Source: JAVBNO01 sp031551485 (GTDB lineage Bacteria > Bacillota > Clostridia > Oscillospirales > Ruminococcaceae). From it: 8,058 nt of DNA. The stretch's first letter is position 1. Each line of letters starts with the position of its first letter. The notes below the pieces were generated by a model. That model saw nothing but the letters and a program-made list of their open reading frames with translations, searched no databases and was not told the DNA's origin. The stretch covers positions 1 to 8,058 of the forward strand of contig JAVBNO010000080.1 in assembly GCA_031551485.1 (NCBI GenBank). The letters run 5' to 3'. This document shows, in pieces, positions 1-5,867 of the stretch. The position numbers and the translations under genes are program-made.

Positions 1-34
1 AAAAAACGCCCTCACCAACCTTCGGATGGTAAGG
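1..34 (-). terminator. Intrinsic terminator of the tRNA-Ala gene
   Basis: Arms at 10-20 and 24-34 form an 11-position stem with one mismatch and a 3-nt loop. On the minus strand it is followed by GCG and a run of at least six T (1-6, at the window edge). One pair is a G-T wobble only when read on the minus strand, which fits termination of the tRNA transcript. A second T run at 38-43 on the plus strand means it might also act on a plus-strand gene beyond the left edge. Confidence 0.82.
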
Positions 35-42
35 ACATTTTT

Positions 43-118
<76 letters not shown>

Positions 119-126
119 TTATTGCA

Positions 127-160
127 ATCAGATGTGCCCGGCGAAGCAGGCACATCTGAT
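127..160. repeat. 12-bp perfect inverted repeat at the tRNA transcription start
   Basis: ATCAGATGTGCC at 127-138 is the exact reverse complement of 149-160, with a 10-bp spacer and 22 bp between arm centres. It begins directly after the -10 box of the tRNA-Ala promoter, so it covers the predicted start site (near 154) and the short 5' leader. No T run follows on either strand, so it is not a usual terminator. It could be a protein-binding dyad or a hairpin in the precursor leader that RNase P removes. Confidence 0.8.
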
Positions 161-189
161 ATTATAGCAGGGGAACAAGGGTTTTGCAA
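161..189 (-). promoter_or_regulatory. Promoter of tRNA-Ala(CGC), extended -10 type
   Basis: On the minus strand a -35 box TTGCAA (184-189) is separated by exactly 17 bp from a perfect -10 box TATAAT (161-166). TGC lies directly upstream of the -10, giving an extended -10 element. Transcription should begin near 154, about 36 nt before the tRNA 5' end. It lies just downstream of the kinase stop codon. Confidence 0.78.
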
Positions 190-213
190 TATCTTTTCAC
201 ATCAATGGCAGCA

Positions 214-1797
214 TCATTTTTCGGGGATATCCCCGCCGGCAACCTGCTCCAATCCAAACCAAAATTCTACGCCGTCGGCCCTGTTGTGAACGCCAAACGG
301 CTGCCCGTGTTTTTCCATCACAGCCTTAACGATGGCAAGGCCCAAACCAAAGCTGTCCGCGGCGGAACGCTTTCGAGATTTATCGGCGCGGTAAAAACTG
401 TCGAACAAATGGGGCAAATCCGCCTCGGCAATGGGCGCGCCCGTATTGAAAATACGTACCCGGCAGCCTTCCGCTTCGCTGTGGCAGCTCAGCTCAATCC
501 GCCCACCCTCGGGTGTATATTTAACGGCGTTTTGCAGCAAATTATCCACCACTTTTTGAATGGAGGGATAATCGGCATGGACCACAATTGACATATCGCC
601 AGTCACTGCGATGCCAATCTCTTTTTTGGCGGCAATAAGGCGTTGATTTTTAGCTGTCAGCTCCAAAAGCTCCCCAATATTGAAACGGGTCTTCTCCATT
701 TTCACCATGCCGCTCTCCAGCTGCGATAACCCCAGCAATTGATTGACCATATAGGCCATCCGATTGCCCTCCTCCAGAATAATGCGGCAAAATTCCGCCC
801 TCTCCTTTTTATCGCTTTGGGACAAATCTTTAAGGGCCTCTGCGTAGCTGATAATCACGGTCAGCGGTGTTTTGATGTCATGGGAGACATTGGCGATAAA
901 GTCGCGCCGCATCTGGTCGGTTTTTTCCTGCCGGTCAAGATCACTTTTCAGCACTTCGTTGGCCGCGGTCAACTGGTCAATATTTTCCTGCAGCTTATCC
1001 GCCATATTGTTAATACTGCCGCCCAACATGCCGACCTCATCGTCGGTGTGTACTTCGCACCGCTCCGACAACTCCATATGGGCAATTTTATCCGCCACCT
1101 GCTGAATATGCTGAATGGGCTTGGACAAACGTGTGGCCAGGGTGTACATGGCAATGCTGCCCAGCACAAACAGCCCCAGCGATAAATAAATATTATACCG
1201 CACCGCCAGGCCGGCGGTTTGGGCGATGTACCCCTTGGGTGTCTCCAGCACCAAAGCGGTGTTGTCGTTCAGCTTGGATACCAGCGTCAGCACCGAACCT
1301 TTGCCGGAATCGTCCTCTCCAAACGTTTGGGATTTGCCCGTTTCCAGCGTGTGAATAGACTCGGCAATATCTGAGGGAATGATAAGCGCTTTCGTGTTGC
1401 CGAAAAGGGAAGGGATCTCCTGTATGCCCGGGTTTTTGTTACTGTCCGGCGCCTCGCCATCCAAAGACGGCCCCGCGCCGCTGGTAATTCGTTGGAACTG
1501 CTGGCGACGCGTGGTGTAAATGGTATATATACCGCTGTCGTCCACGGAAAAAAGGGTAACCATAATATTGCGGTTTTCCATTTCACTGATAGTGGCCAAA
1601 ATGTCTTCGTCGCTCTTACCCTGCAATGCGCCCACGCTGGCTGCCCCTTGCCGCAGTTCGGCCAATTTGTCATGGGTGTAAAACCGCTCAATCAATGTGG
1701 TGCCCAACAACAATAGCAACACGACATTGGCGGCGGAAATAAACAGCATAACAATAAAAATCTTATGGCGAAAACTGAGCTTAGGCTTTGTATTCAA
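214..1797 (-). CDS. Two-component sensor histidine kinase (HAMP-HisKA-HATPase)
   Basis: A 527-residue membrane sensor kinase. A first membrane helix (about 13-34) and a second (about 203-222) flank an extracytoplasmic sensor region of about 165 residues that I cannot assign to a named fold. A HAMP linker (about 223-275) follows, then the dimerisation/phosphoacceptor helix with the H box NVSHDIKTPL and the predicted phosphorylated His306. The ATPase domain has an N box (VVDNLLQNAVKYT, Asn423), a variant G1 box NTGAPI (451-456, Asn in place of the usual Asp), an F box FDSFYRADKSR and a G2 box GLGLAIV. It should phosphorylate the response regulator encoded just upstream. The start is TTG at 1795-1797, which overlaps the end of the regulator gene by 17 nt and suggests translational coupling; an AAAGG lies rather far upstream, so the exact start is less certain than the family. 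The signal sensed is unknown. Confidence 0.93.
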   Translation of the reverse strand: MNTKPKLSFRHKIFIVMLFISAANVVLLLLLGTTLIERFYTHDKLAELRQGAASVGALQGKSDEDILATISEMENRNIMVTLFSVDDSGIYTIYTTRRQQFQRITSGAGPSLDGEAPDSNKNPGIQEIPSLFGNTKALIIPSDIAESIHTLETGKSQTFGEDDSGKGSVLTLVSKLNDNTALVLETPKGYIAQTAGLAVRYNIYLSLGLFVLGSIAMYTLATRLSKPIQHIQQVADKIAHMELSERCEVHTDDEVGMLGGSINNMADKLQENIDQLTAANEVLKSDLDRQEKTDQMRRDFIANVSHDIKTPLTVIISYAEALKDLSQSDKKERAEFCRIILEEGNRMAYMVNQLLGLSQLESGMVKMEKTRFNIGELLELTAKNQRLIAAKKEIGIAVTGDMSIVVHADYPSIQKVVDNLLQNAVKYTPEGGRIELSCHSEAEGCRVRIFNTGAPIAEADLPHLFDSFYRADKSRKRSAADSFGLGLAIVKAVMEKHGQPFGVHNRADGVEFWFGLEQVAGGDIPEK

Positions 1798-2455
1798 ACT
1801 TGTAACCGACCTTTCTTACGGTGGCAATATTCTCCCCATATGCCCCCAGCTTGGCGCGCAGGCATTTAATATGGGTGTCAATCGTGCGGTCGTCGCCGTC
1901 GTAATCCATATCCCATACATTGCTAATAATCTGGTCCCGTGTCAAGGCATAGCCCTTGTTCAACATCAAATAATAAAGCAGTTCGAATTCTTTTGGGGTC
2001 AGCGTAGCCTCCGTCCCGTCCACAAAAACCGTGTGCTCCCGGTAACTAACCCGCAGGCCTCCTGCCTCCAGCGTGTCCATTCCACCCATAGCCGTGCGCT
2101 TCAGAATCGCTCGAATACGGGTGACCATAATGGAGGGGCTGAATGGCTTGGCAATATATTCGTCGGCGCCGCAGCCAAAACCGGCCAGCTCGTCATATTC
2201 CGTGTCCCGCGCCGTCAGCATGACAATGGGAATTTCCGACGTGCTGCGAATGCGGCGGCATACCTCAAAGCCGTCAATGTGCGGCATCATCACATCCAGC
2301 AAAGCAAGATTAAAGCCTTCTTCCGCTTCAAACTTTTCCAGCGCGTCTTTGCCGTCCACAGCCTCCACCACCCGGTATCCTTCCCGGGCCAAATATCCGC
2401 TGACCAGCCGCCGGATGTTCTGTTCGTCCTCTGCAACCAATATTTTGATAGCCAT
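1781..2455 (-). CDS. OmpR/PhoB-family response regulator
   Basis: A 224-residue transcription factor with a receiver domain (about 1-115) and a C-terminal winged-helix DNA-binding domain (about 130-224). The receiver has the acidic pocket E9-D10, the phospho-acceptor D54 in LALLDVMMP, the switch residue T81 and the conserved K103-P104. The effector shows the family pattern LTPKEFELLYYL, then RTIDTHIKCLRAKLG and a final VRKVGYKFE. Length is typical. The ATG start has a strong AGGGGG site 6 nt upstream. It is the first gene of a two-gene operon with the sensor kinase, which would phosphorylate D54. Target genes are not evident; no neighbour obviously belongs to its regulon. Confidence 0.95.
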   Translation of the reverse strand: MAIKILVAEDEQNIRRLVSGYLAREGYRVVEAVDGKDALEKFEAEEGFNLALLDVMMPHIDGFEVCRRIRSTSEIPIVMLTARDTEYDELAGFGCGADEYIAKPFSPSIMVTRIRAILKRTAMGGMDTLEAGGLRVSYREHTVFVDGTEATLTPKEFELLYYLMLNKGYALTRDQIISNVWDMDYDGDDRTIDTHIKCLRAKLGAYGENIATVRKVGYKFEYKA

Positions 2456-2486
2456 GACAATCCCCCTTGTACCGTTTACTATCCTG

Positions 2487-2505
2487 ATTATACGATAAAT
2501 GTCAA
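2487..2505 (-). promoter_or_regulatory. Candidate promoter elements of the two-component operon
   Basis: On the minus strand a perfect -35 hexamer TTGACA (2500-2505) lies only 7 bp before a perfect -10 hexamer TATAAT (2487-2492), too close to work together. Either TATAAT pairs with a weak -35 further upstream, or TTGACA pairs with a weak -10 near 2477-2483, or two overlapping promoters are used. The regulator start codon is about 32 nt downstream of TATAAT. Confidence 0.5.
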
Positions 2506-2605
2506 TTGTGTTGAACTTGTGAGAGAAAGCGAATCAAAAAACAACCGAATGCGGTTAAAAAATAAAAAATGAAGTAAAACAAAGGGAAAAATTGGCGCAT
2601 AATGA

Positions 2606-2634
2606 TTGACTAGACATCATATATGTGCTACTAT
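2606..2634 (+). promoter_or_regulatory. Promoter of the DUF1508 gene
   Basis: TTGACT (2606-2611) and TACTAT (2629-2634) are separated by 17 bp, with TGC directly before the -10 (extended -10). Transcription should start near 2641. This excludes the upstream in-frame GTG at 2625 as the start codon, because it lies inside the promoter. Confidence 0.8.
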
Positions 2635-2672
2635 CAGGTAAAATAGACATAAGAAAGGTAGGCGTTCTGTCC

Positions 2673-2852
2673 GTGGGTAAATTTGAAGTATACGAGGGAA
2701 AAAACGGTAGCTTTTATTTCCGTTTGAAAGCAGGCAATGGCGAAATCATTGCCACCGGTGAAGGCTACACCACAAAAGCCAACTGTCTGAAAGGCATCGA
2801 ATCCGTGAAGAAAAATGCCCCCGACGCCCCCATCGTTGAAGTGGAGAAATAA
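2673..2852 (+). CDS. DUF1508 (YegP/UPF0339-like) small protein
   Basis: A 59-residue protein consisting of one DUF1508 repeat: GKFEVYEGKNGSFYFRLKA, then NGEIIATGEGYTTKA and a closing IESVKKNAPDAP. The motif order matches the family closely. E. coli YegP carries two such repeats; single-repeat versions are common. The biochemical role is not established. I chose GTG at 2673 because homologues begin at this Gly-Lys-Phe and because the frame further upstream runs into the promoter. An AGG lies about 10 nt before the start and an AGAAAGG further up, so the ribosome binding site is moderate. It is monocistronic, with its own promoter (2606-2634) and terminator (2874-2905). Confidence 0.88.
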   Translation: MGKFEVYEGKNGSFYFRLKAGNGEIIATGEGYTTKANCLKGIESVKKNAPDAPIVEVEK

Positions 2853-2873
2853 GTCCTACATAACACAAAATGC

Positions 2874-2905
2874 AAAACAGCCGCCTTTTAAAGGCGGCTG
2901 TTTTT
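2874..2905. terminator. Bidirectional intrinsic terminator
   Basis: A nearly perfect GC-rich hairpin (ACAGCCGCC / GGCGGCTGT with a TTTTAAA centre) has A runs on its left and T runs on its right. On the plus strand it ends the DUF1508 transcript; on the minus strand it ends the LytTR-DUF3021 transcript. It lies between the two convergent stop codons. Confidence 0.92.
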
Positions 2906-2932
2906 CCGTGCTGCGAATTGTCTCATCATTTT

Positions 2933-3373
2933 CTAAGAATGCCGCGCATTGTACGCATCCAACATAGCCGTAAAACGCTTTCCGGTTATTTTCGCGTAAA
3001 GCTCGAAAACAACAGTGATAATGCCAAAAAAGAAAAGATAAACAAGAAAGAATATCCCCCAGTTAACGGCGCTGTGAACAGGGAACCACCGGAAGGCGTA
3101 GGCAAATGTTCCTACCAGTGCAAACAAAGGAACGGCAAAAAAGACAAATCGGTGGACATAGCGCATACGGGGGAAAACATTGTCGGAAAAAAAGATAAAT
3201 TGGAGGATGCTTGCCAGAAGGGAAATAAACAGCAATTGCCATACCAAAGAAAGGGGGATGGCATTAACGTCGAAGAACCAGCCGCCAAACACGGTGTAGA
3301 CAATAATGGCGCCGGCAAAGACAAGGGCCGCGAAAGTTTTAATTGCCGCCGTTACTTCGATCAATTTTTTCAT
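2933..3373 (-). CDS. DUF3021 family membrane protein, partner of the LytTR regulator
   Basis: A 146-residue integral membrane protein with four predicted helices (about 11-30, 43-62, 74-93 and 104-125) and a short basic C-terminal tail after FELYAKITGKRF. Size, topology and position match the DUF3021 family, whose genes commonly follow a small LytTR-domain regulator. In streptococcal LytTR regulatory systems such as HdrRM and BrsRM, the membrane protein restrains its cognate DNA-binding regulator; I infer a similar role here from gene context alone. The ATG start at 3371-3373 has AGAGGTG about 8 nt upstream. It follows the regulator after a 27-nt gap in a two-gene operon ending at the terminator 2874-2905. 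Confidence 0.85.
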   Translation of the reverse strand: MKKLIEVTAAIKTFAALVFAGAIIVYTVFGGWFFDVNAIPLSLVWQLLFISLLASILQFIFFSDNVFPRMRYVHRFVFFAVPLFALVGTFAYAFRWFPVHSAVNWGIFFLVYLFFFGIITVVFELYAKITGKRFTAMLDAYNARHS

Positions 3374-3400
3374 AGAGAATACACCTCTTTTTCAAATGGC

Positions 3401-3838
3401 CTAAAGGCCAAGGGTTGTTTTCAGCTGCCGGGCATACTGGCGGGATACGAACAATCGTTCACCGCTGATAAGGGTGATTTCCAGCCTGCCGCCCAAGTCC
3501 GGCATAATGGTTTTGATTTTGCCAATGTTGATAAGGGACGATTTGGAGGCGCGGAAAAAGTGGCAGCCAGCCAGCCGTTCTTCCAATTCATAAAGCCGCA
3601 GGTCGCTTTCCAATACCTGGTCGCTGGTATAAAGAAACGTCTTTTTATCCACCGAGTCCACGTACAGCACGTCGCCTGGCTCCAAAAGATAAGTCTTGCC
3701 GTTGTGGACACCATAAAGCTTTTTGTCAAATGCCCGCAAAGTGGCCAAAATTTTGCGGATATCTTCGCCGACCTCTTTGCAATGGATGATGACTTCGGTT
3801 TCCGCAGTGGCAGGATTTTCGTTCACGGTAATTTTCAA
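3401..3838 (-). CDS. LytTR-domain DNA-binding transcriptional regulator
   Basis: A 145-residue protein with a short N-terminal region (1-44) and a LytTR DNA-binding domain (about 45-143). Family landmarks are DVLYVDSVDKKTFLY, then LEERLAGCHFFRASKSSLIN, the INIGKIKTI strand and the C-terminal RLFVSRQYARQLK. There is no receiver domain, so it is not a standard two-component regulator; this stand-alone form occurs with DUF3021 membrane partners. The start is TTG at 3836-3838, chosen because a full GGAGG lies 7 nt upstream and no ATG fits. It has its own strong promoter (3867-3895). Autoregulation is usual for such pairs, and a direct repeat beside the -35 box is a candidate operator. Other targets cannot be read from this window. 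Confidence 0.92.
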   Translation of the reverse strand: MKITVNENPATAETEVIIHCKEVGEDIRKILATLRAFDKKLYGVHNGKTYLLEPGDVLYVDSVDKKTFLYTSDQVLESDLRLYELEERLAGCHFFRASKSSLINIGKIKTIMPDLGGRLEITLISGERLFVSRQYARQLKTTLGL

Positions 3839-3845
3839 TGCCTCA

Positions 3846-3850
3846 CCTCC
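3846..3850 (-). promoter_or_regulatory. Ribosome binding site fixing the TTG start of the LytTR gene
   Basis: On the minus strand a perfect GGAGG (3846-3850) sits 7 nt before TTG at 3836-3838. It supports this non-ATG start over internal candidates. Confidence 0.85.
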
Positions 3851-3866
3851 GTGTAGCTACATTCAT

Positions 3867-3895
3867 AGTATATGCTGGAAAAACCGCCTTTTCAA
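3867..3895 (-). promoter_or_regulatory. Promoter of the LytTR-DUF3021 operon
   Basis: On the minus strand TTGAAA (3890-3895) and TATACT (3867-3872) are exactly 17 bp apart, close to the housekeeping sigma consensus. The predicted start is near 3860, leaving a leader of about 22 nt before the TTG codon. Confidence 0.8.
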
Positions 3896-3935
3896 GCCGC
3901 TTGCGCCAAGATGCCGAAAACAGGCGCCAAGCGGC
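3896..3935. repeat. Direct repeat within an inverted repeat next to the LytTR -35 box
   Basis: GCGCCAAG occurs at 3903-3910 and again at 3924-3931, a 21-bp period with a 13-bp gap. The same stretch forms a dyad: 3896-3907 pairs with 3923-3935 over 12 bp with one bulged C. It ends one base from the -35 box at 3890-3895. Paired direct repeats about two helical turns apart are the usual layout of LytTR-domain binding sites, so this is a candidate site for the regulator encoded downstream. The repeat sequence itself does not resemble the AgrA consensus. Confidence 0.6.
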
Positions 3936-3967
3936 AAAAAAGCCGCCCCAAATGCAGCTGGAGCGGC
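3936..3967 (-). terminator. Intrinsic terminator of the cobalamin operon
   Basis: On the minus strand GCCGCTCC (3960-3967) pairs over 8 bp with GGGGCGGC (3942-3949), one pair being a T-G wobble, around a 10-nt loop. Six T follow at once (3936-3941). It lies 34 bp after the cblS stop codon. Confidence 0.88.
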
Positions 3968-4001
3968 AGTCGTTCTGCTATAGAATGTGTCGGCAGCGGC
4001 T

Positions 4002-4757
4002 TTATGCCTCCACCATTTGGCCAATAATTTTCAACTGGCCCATGGTAATCACCTGTGGTAAATCCTCTTTGGCGATAATGACGACGCCTGCGCAGGCAGG
4101 TCCCGCCGACGCTTGCAAATCAATGGGACAGCCTTCGGTTGCGCTAAAACGCAATCCGGCGCTTTTGGCGCAGGCTTCGGCCTCAAATCCCACCCCTTTA
4201 CTGCCGGCCGGAATGACTTGACGCACACCGGGAATTTGCAACAGCTCTTTCACCTGCAAATAAGACAAAAGCCGATTGTCACCGTTGACCGCAATTTCTG
4301 AAAGCAACGCGGCCCCCACTCGGGGCAGCCCGGCGCAAAGCACGATGTCATTTTTACGGGGCGCCTTAATGCGCAACGTCTCCCGGGTGACAACACCCAT
4401 CACCGTAATGCCCAGGCCGGTCATCGGGGTTGCGAAATTTTCTTCGGTGGAACCGCTTACCGGCAATTTGGGATAGCCCGCCGCCAAAAGTTCCAGCATA
4501 ATTCCCTTAAGGATTTCCTGACCGGTGGGCTCCATTTCGTTACAGATGGCGTCGGTCAGACACAAAGGCGTGGCCCCAACGGACAAAAGCTCCATTAATG
4601 CGACCCGCACGGTAAATCGCCCCACGTCGTAGGGAAAAGCCTTCAGCGCGTCGCCAGTCTTGGCGCCGACGCCGCCACAGCTGTCACAGGCGACAACAAG
4701 TAGCTGCCCTTTGGGAAGGGGAATAAATTTTACGTCCCGATGGCTGGGATAATACAT
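4002..4757 (-). CDS. cblS: Alpha-ribazole kinase CblS (AIR synthase-related family)
   Basis: A 251-residue protein resembling the PurM/ThiL/SelD-type ATP-binding fold. Visible landmarks are an N-terminal DSCGGVGAKTGD (25-36), VGATPLCLTDAICNEMEPTG (60-79), SGSTEEN (101-107) and a glycine-rich AGSKGVGFEAEA (184-195) in the C-terminal domain. CblS proteins phosphorylate alpha-ribazole to its 5'-phosphate in Firmicutes that take up the nucleoside instead of making it with CobT. The call rests on this family type plus its position directly after a CblT-like transporter in a cobalamin operon. The start is ATG at 4755-4757, sharing one base with the cblT stop in a TGATG junction; the frame is open to 5045 but that part only shadows cblT. 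It is the last gene of the operon. Confidence 0.8.
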   Translation of the reverse strand: MYYPSHRDVKFIPLPKGQLLVVACDSCGGVGAKTGDALKAFPYDVGRFTVRVALMELLSVGATPLCLTDAICNEMEPTGQEILKGIMLELLAAGYPKLPVSGSTEENFATPMTGLGITVMGVVTRETLRIKAPRKNDIVLCAGLPRVGAALLSEIAVNGDNRLLSYLQVKELLQIPGVRQVIPAGSKGVGFEAEACAKSAGLRFSATEGCPIDLQASAGPACAGVVIIAKEDLPQVITMGQLKIIGQMVEA

Positions 4758-5299
4758 CACTTCCCACCCCCGGCATTGGTGGAATTGCCGCCCCAGCGGC
4801 CAAGGACTTTTTCCAAGGGTTTGAAAAGCACAGCGGCAATCACCGCATTGGCGGCCCCCGCCAGTGTCAATACGGGCAGCATCCCCAAAATACCCGCCCA
4901 TCCCATGATAGGAACCAGCAGCGGCGACATCAGCAAAAGGGAGACGGGGCCGTTTAAGAGGGTACCCACTATGACAGCCAGCACAAGGGCCCAATTTTGG
5001 CTGTTCCGTTTGGCAAACCAACGGTGAACAACCCCAAAGCCCCACATGGTCAGCGCCATTGTGGCCATCACCGCCAGGTGCACCGGCAGGGAAAGGGGAA
5101 ATCCGGAAGTAAGCGCCGTCAGAAAATGGCCCACGGCGCCCACCAGCGCGCCGGTGGACGGCCCCAACAAAAGGGCGGCCAAAAATCCGGCCATAGAATC
5201 AAAGGCAATGGTGCTCATCACCTTTAAATTGGCGCCCACGAAGCTGATGGCAATGAAAAGCGCGGTCAGAACAAGTTTTTGTGTGGTTCTTTTGGTCAC
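4757..5299 (-). CDS. cblT: ECF transporter substrate-binding component, probable CblT for alpha-ribazole
   Basis: A 180-residue, very hydrophobic protein with five to six predicted membrane helices (roughly 8-24, 36-62, 72-93, 102-124 and 127-157), the size and pattern of an S component of energy-coupling-factor vitamin transporters. It needs shared EcfA/EcfA'/EcfT subunits, which are not in this window. Its pairing with cblS inside a cobalamin-assembly operon points to the CblT type, which imports alpha-ribazole. An S component for another cobalamin precursor is the main alternative. The start is GTG at 5297-5299 with GGGAGG 8 nt upstream. A 31-nt gap separates it from cobA, the widest gap in the operon. 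Confidence 0.8.
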   Translation of the reverse strand: MTKRTTQKLVLTALFIAISFVGANLKVMSTIAFDSMAGFLAALLLGPSTGALVGAVGHFLTALTSGFPLSLPVHLAVMATMALTMWGFGVVHRWFAKRNSQNWALVLAVIVGTLLNGPVSLLLMSPLLVPIMGWAGILGMLPVLTLAGAANAVIAAVLFKPLEKVLGRWGGNSTNAGGGK

Positions 5300-5330
5300 A
5301 GGGGTGCCCTCCCGTATACAGCAAATTCAG

Positions 5331-5864
5331 TTAATATTCAATGCCCGGCCGGGCAGTTTGTCCTTTGGTTTGATAAGGATGGCGCAGACAGTTCATTTCG
5401 CTAATATAATCGGCGATGTCCATCAGCTGGGGGGAAGGGTTGCGGCCGGTCAGCACCACCTCTATCCCGGGATGGCGGTGCGCAAGGGCATGGCAAAGGG
5501 TTTCGCCGCAGATAATGCCATGGTTGACGGCGTCAATGACTTCGTCAAGCACCACAAGGTCATAATGCCCGCTTTCAAAAGCGTCGAGGGCTTGCTGGAA
5601 GCAGGCGGTATTTTCGCTTTGGCAAATTTCCTGTTCCTCCGCATTCATACGGTTCCAAAATGGGGGGGAGGCGGGGGTGCGCACGGCCGCAGCGCCCAGC
5701 TGCTCCAGCATGGGAATTTCACCGGAAGAACGTCCCTTCAGAAACTGGATGAACAGCACGTTGCCCCCAACTCCCAGCATCCGCACAGCCAGGCCGACGG
5801 CGGCGGTTGTTTTGCCCTTGCCGCTGCCTATATATAACTGGATGAATCCTTTTTCGTTCAACAT
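5331..5864 (-). CDS. cobA: Corrinoid adenosyltransferase, CobA/CobO/BtuR type
   Basis: A 177-residue cytoplasmic enzyme that transfers the 5'-deoxyadenosyl group of ATP to cob(I)alamin or cob(I)inamide and related corrinoids. It has the P-loop GSGKGKTT at 13-20, FIQFLKG (38-44), the Walker B-like VVLDEV (104-109), LTGRNPSPQLMDIADYISEM (138-157) and the typical C-terminal ARPGIEY. Length is normal for the family, and all landmarks look intact. The ATG at 5862-5864 uses an AGGGAG that overlaps the end of the cobU-like gene, with only 3 nt between stop and start, so translation is probably coupled. Naming differs between organisms (cobA, btuR, cobO); the function is the same. Confidence 0.94.
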   Translation of the reverse strand: MLNEKGFIQLYIGSGKGKTTAAVGLAVRMLGVGGNVLFIQFLKGRSSGEIPMLEQLGAAAVRTPASPPFWNRMNAEEQEICQSENTACFQQALDAFESGHYDLVVLDEVIDAVNHGIICGETLCHALAHRHPGIEVVLTGRNPSPQLMDIADYISEMNCLRHPYQTKGQTARPGIEY

Positions 5865-5867
5865 TCT

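Noticed and set aside
1697..2572. A 291-codon open frame on the plus strand antisense to the response regulator gene
   Set aside because: It is a shadow of a clear OmpR-family gene. Its protein has no recognisable domain and no convincing ribosome binding site.
2591..2611. GGCG followed by A-rich bases before the -35 box, resembling the GCGAAATCCG motif of the cobalamin promoters
   Set aside because: Only the first few bases agree here and at the LytTR promoter; the match is too weak to claim a shared site.
2870..3856. A 328-codon open frame on the plus strand across the LytTR-DUF3021 pair
   Set aside because: It starts inside a terminator hairpin, is low in recognisable structure, and is antisense to two well-supported genes.
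4758..5045. Upstream extension of cblS by 96 codons
   Set aside because: The extra residues look nothing like the family, overlap cblT in another frame, and the TGATG junction gives a better start.
5343..5354. 12-bp GC palindrome GCCCGGCCGGGC at the end of cobA, considered as an internal terminator
   Set aside because: It encodes the conserved C-terminal residues, and no T run follows on the minus strand.
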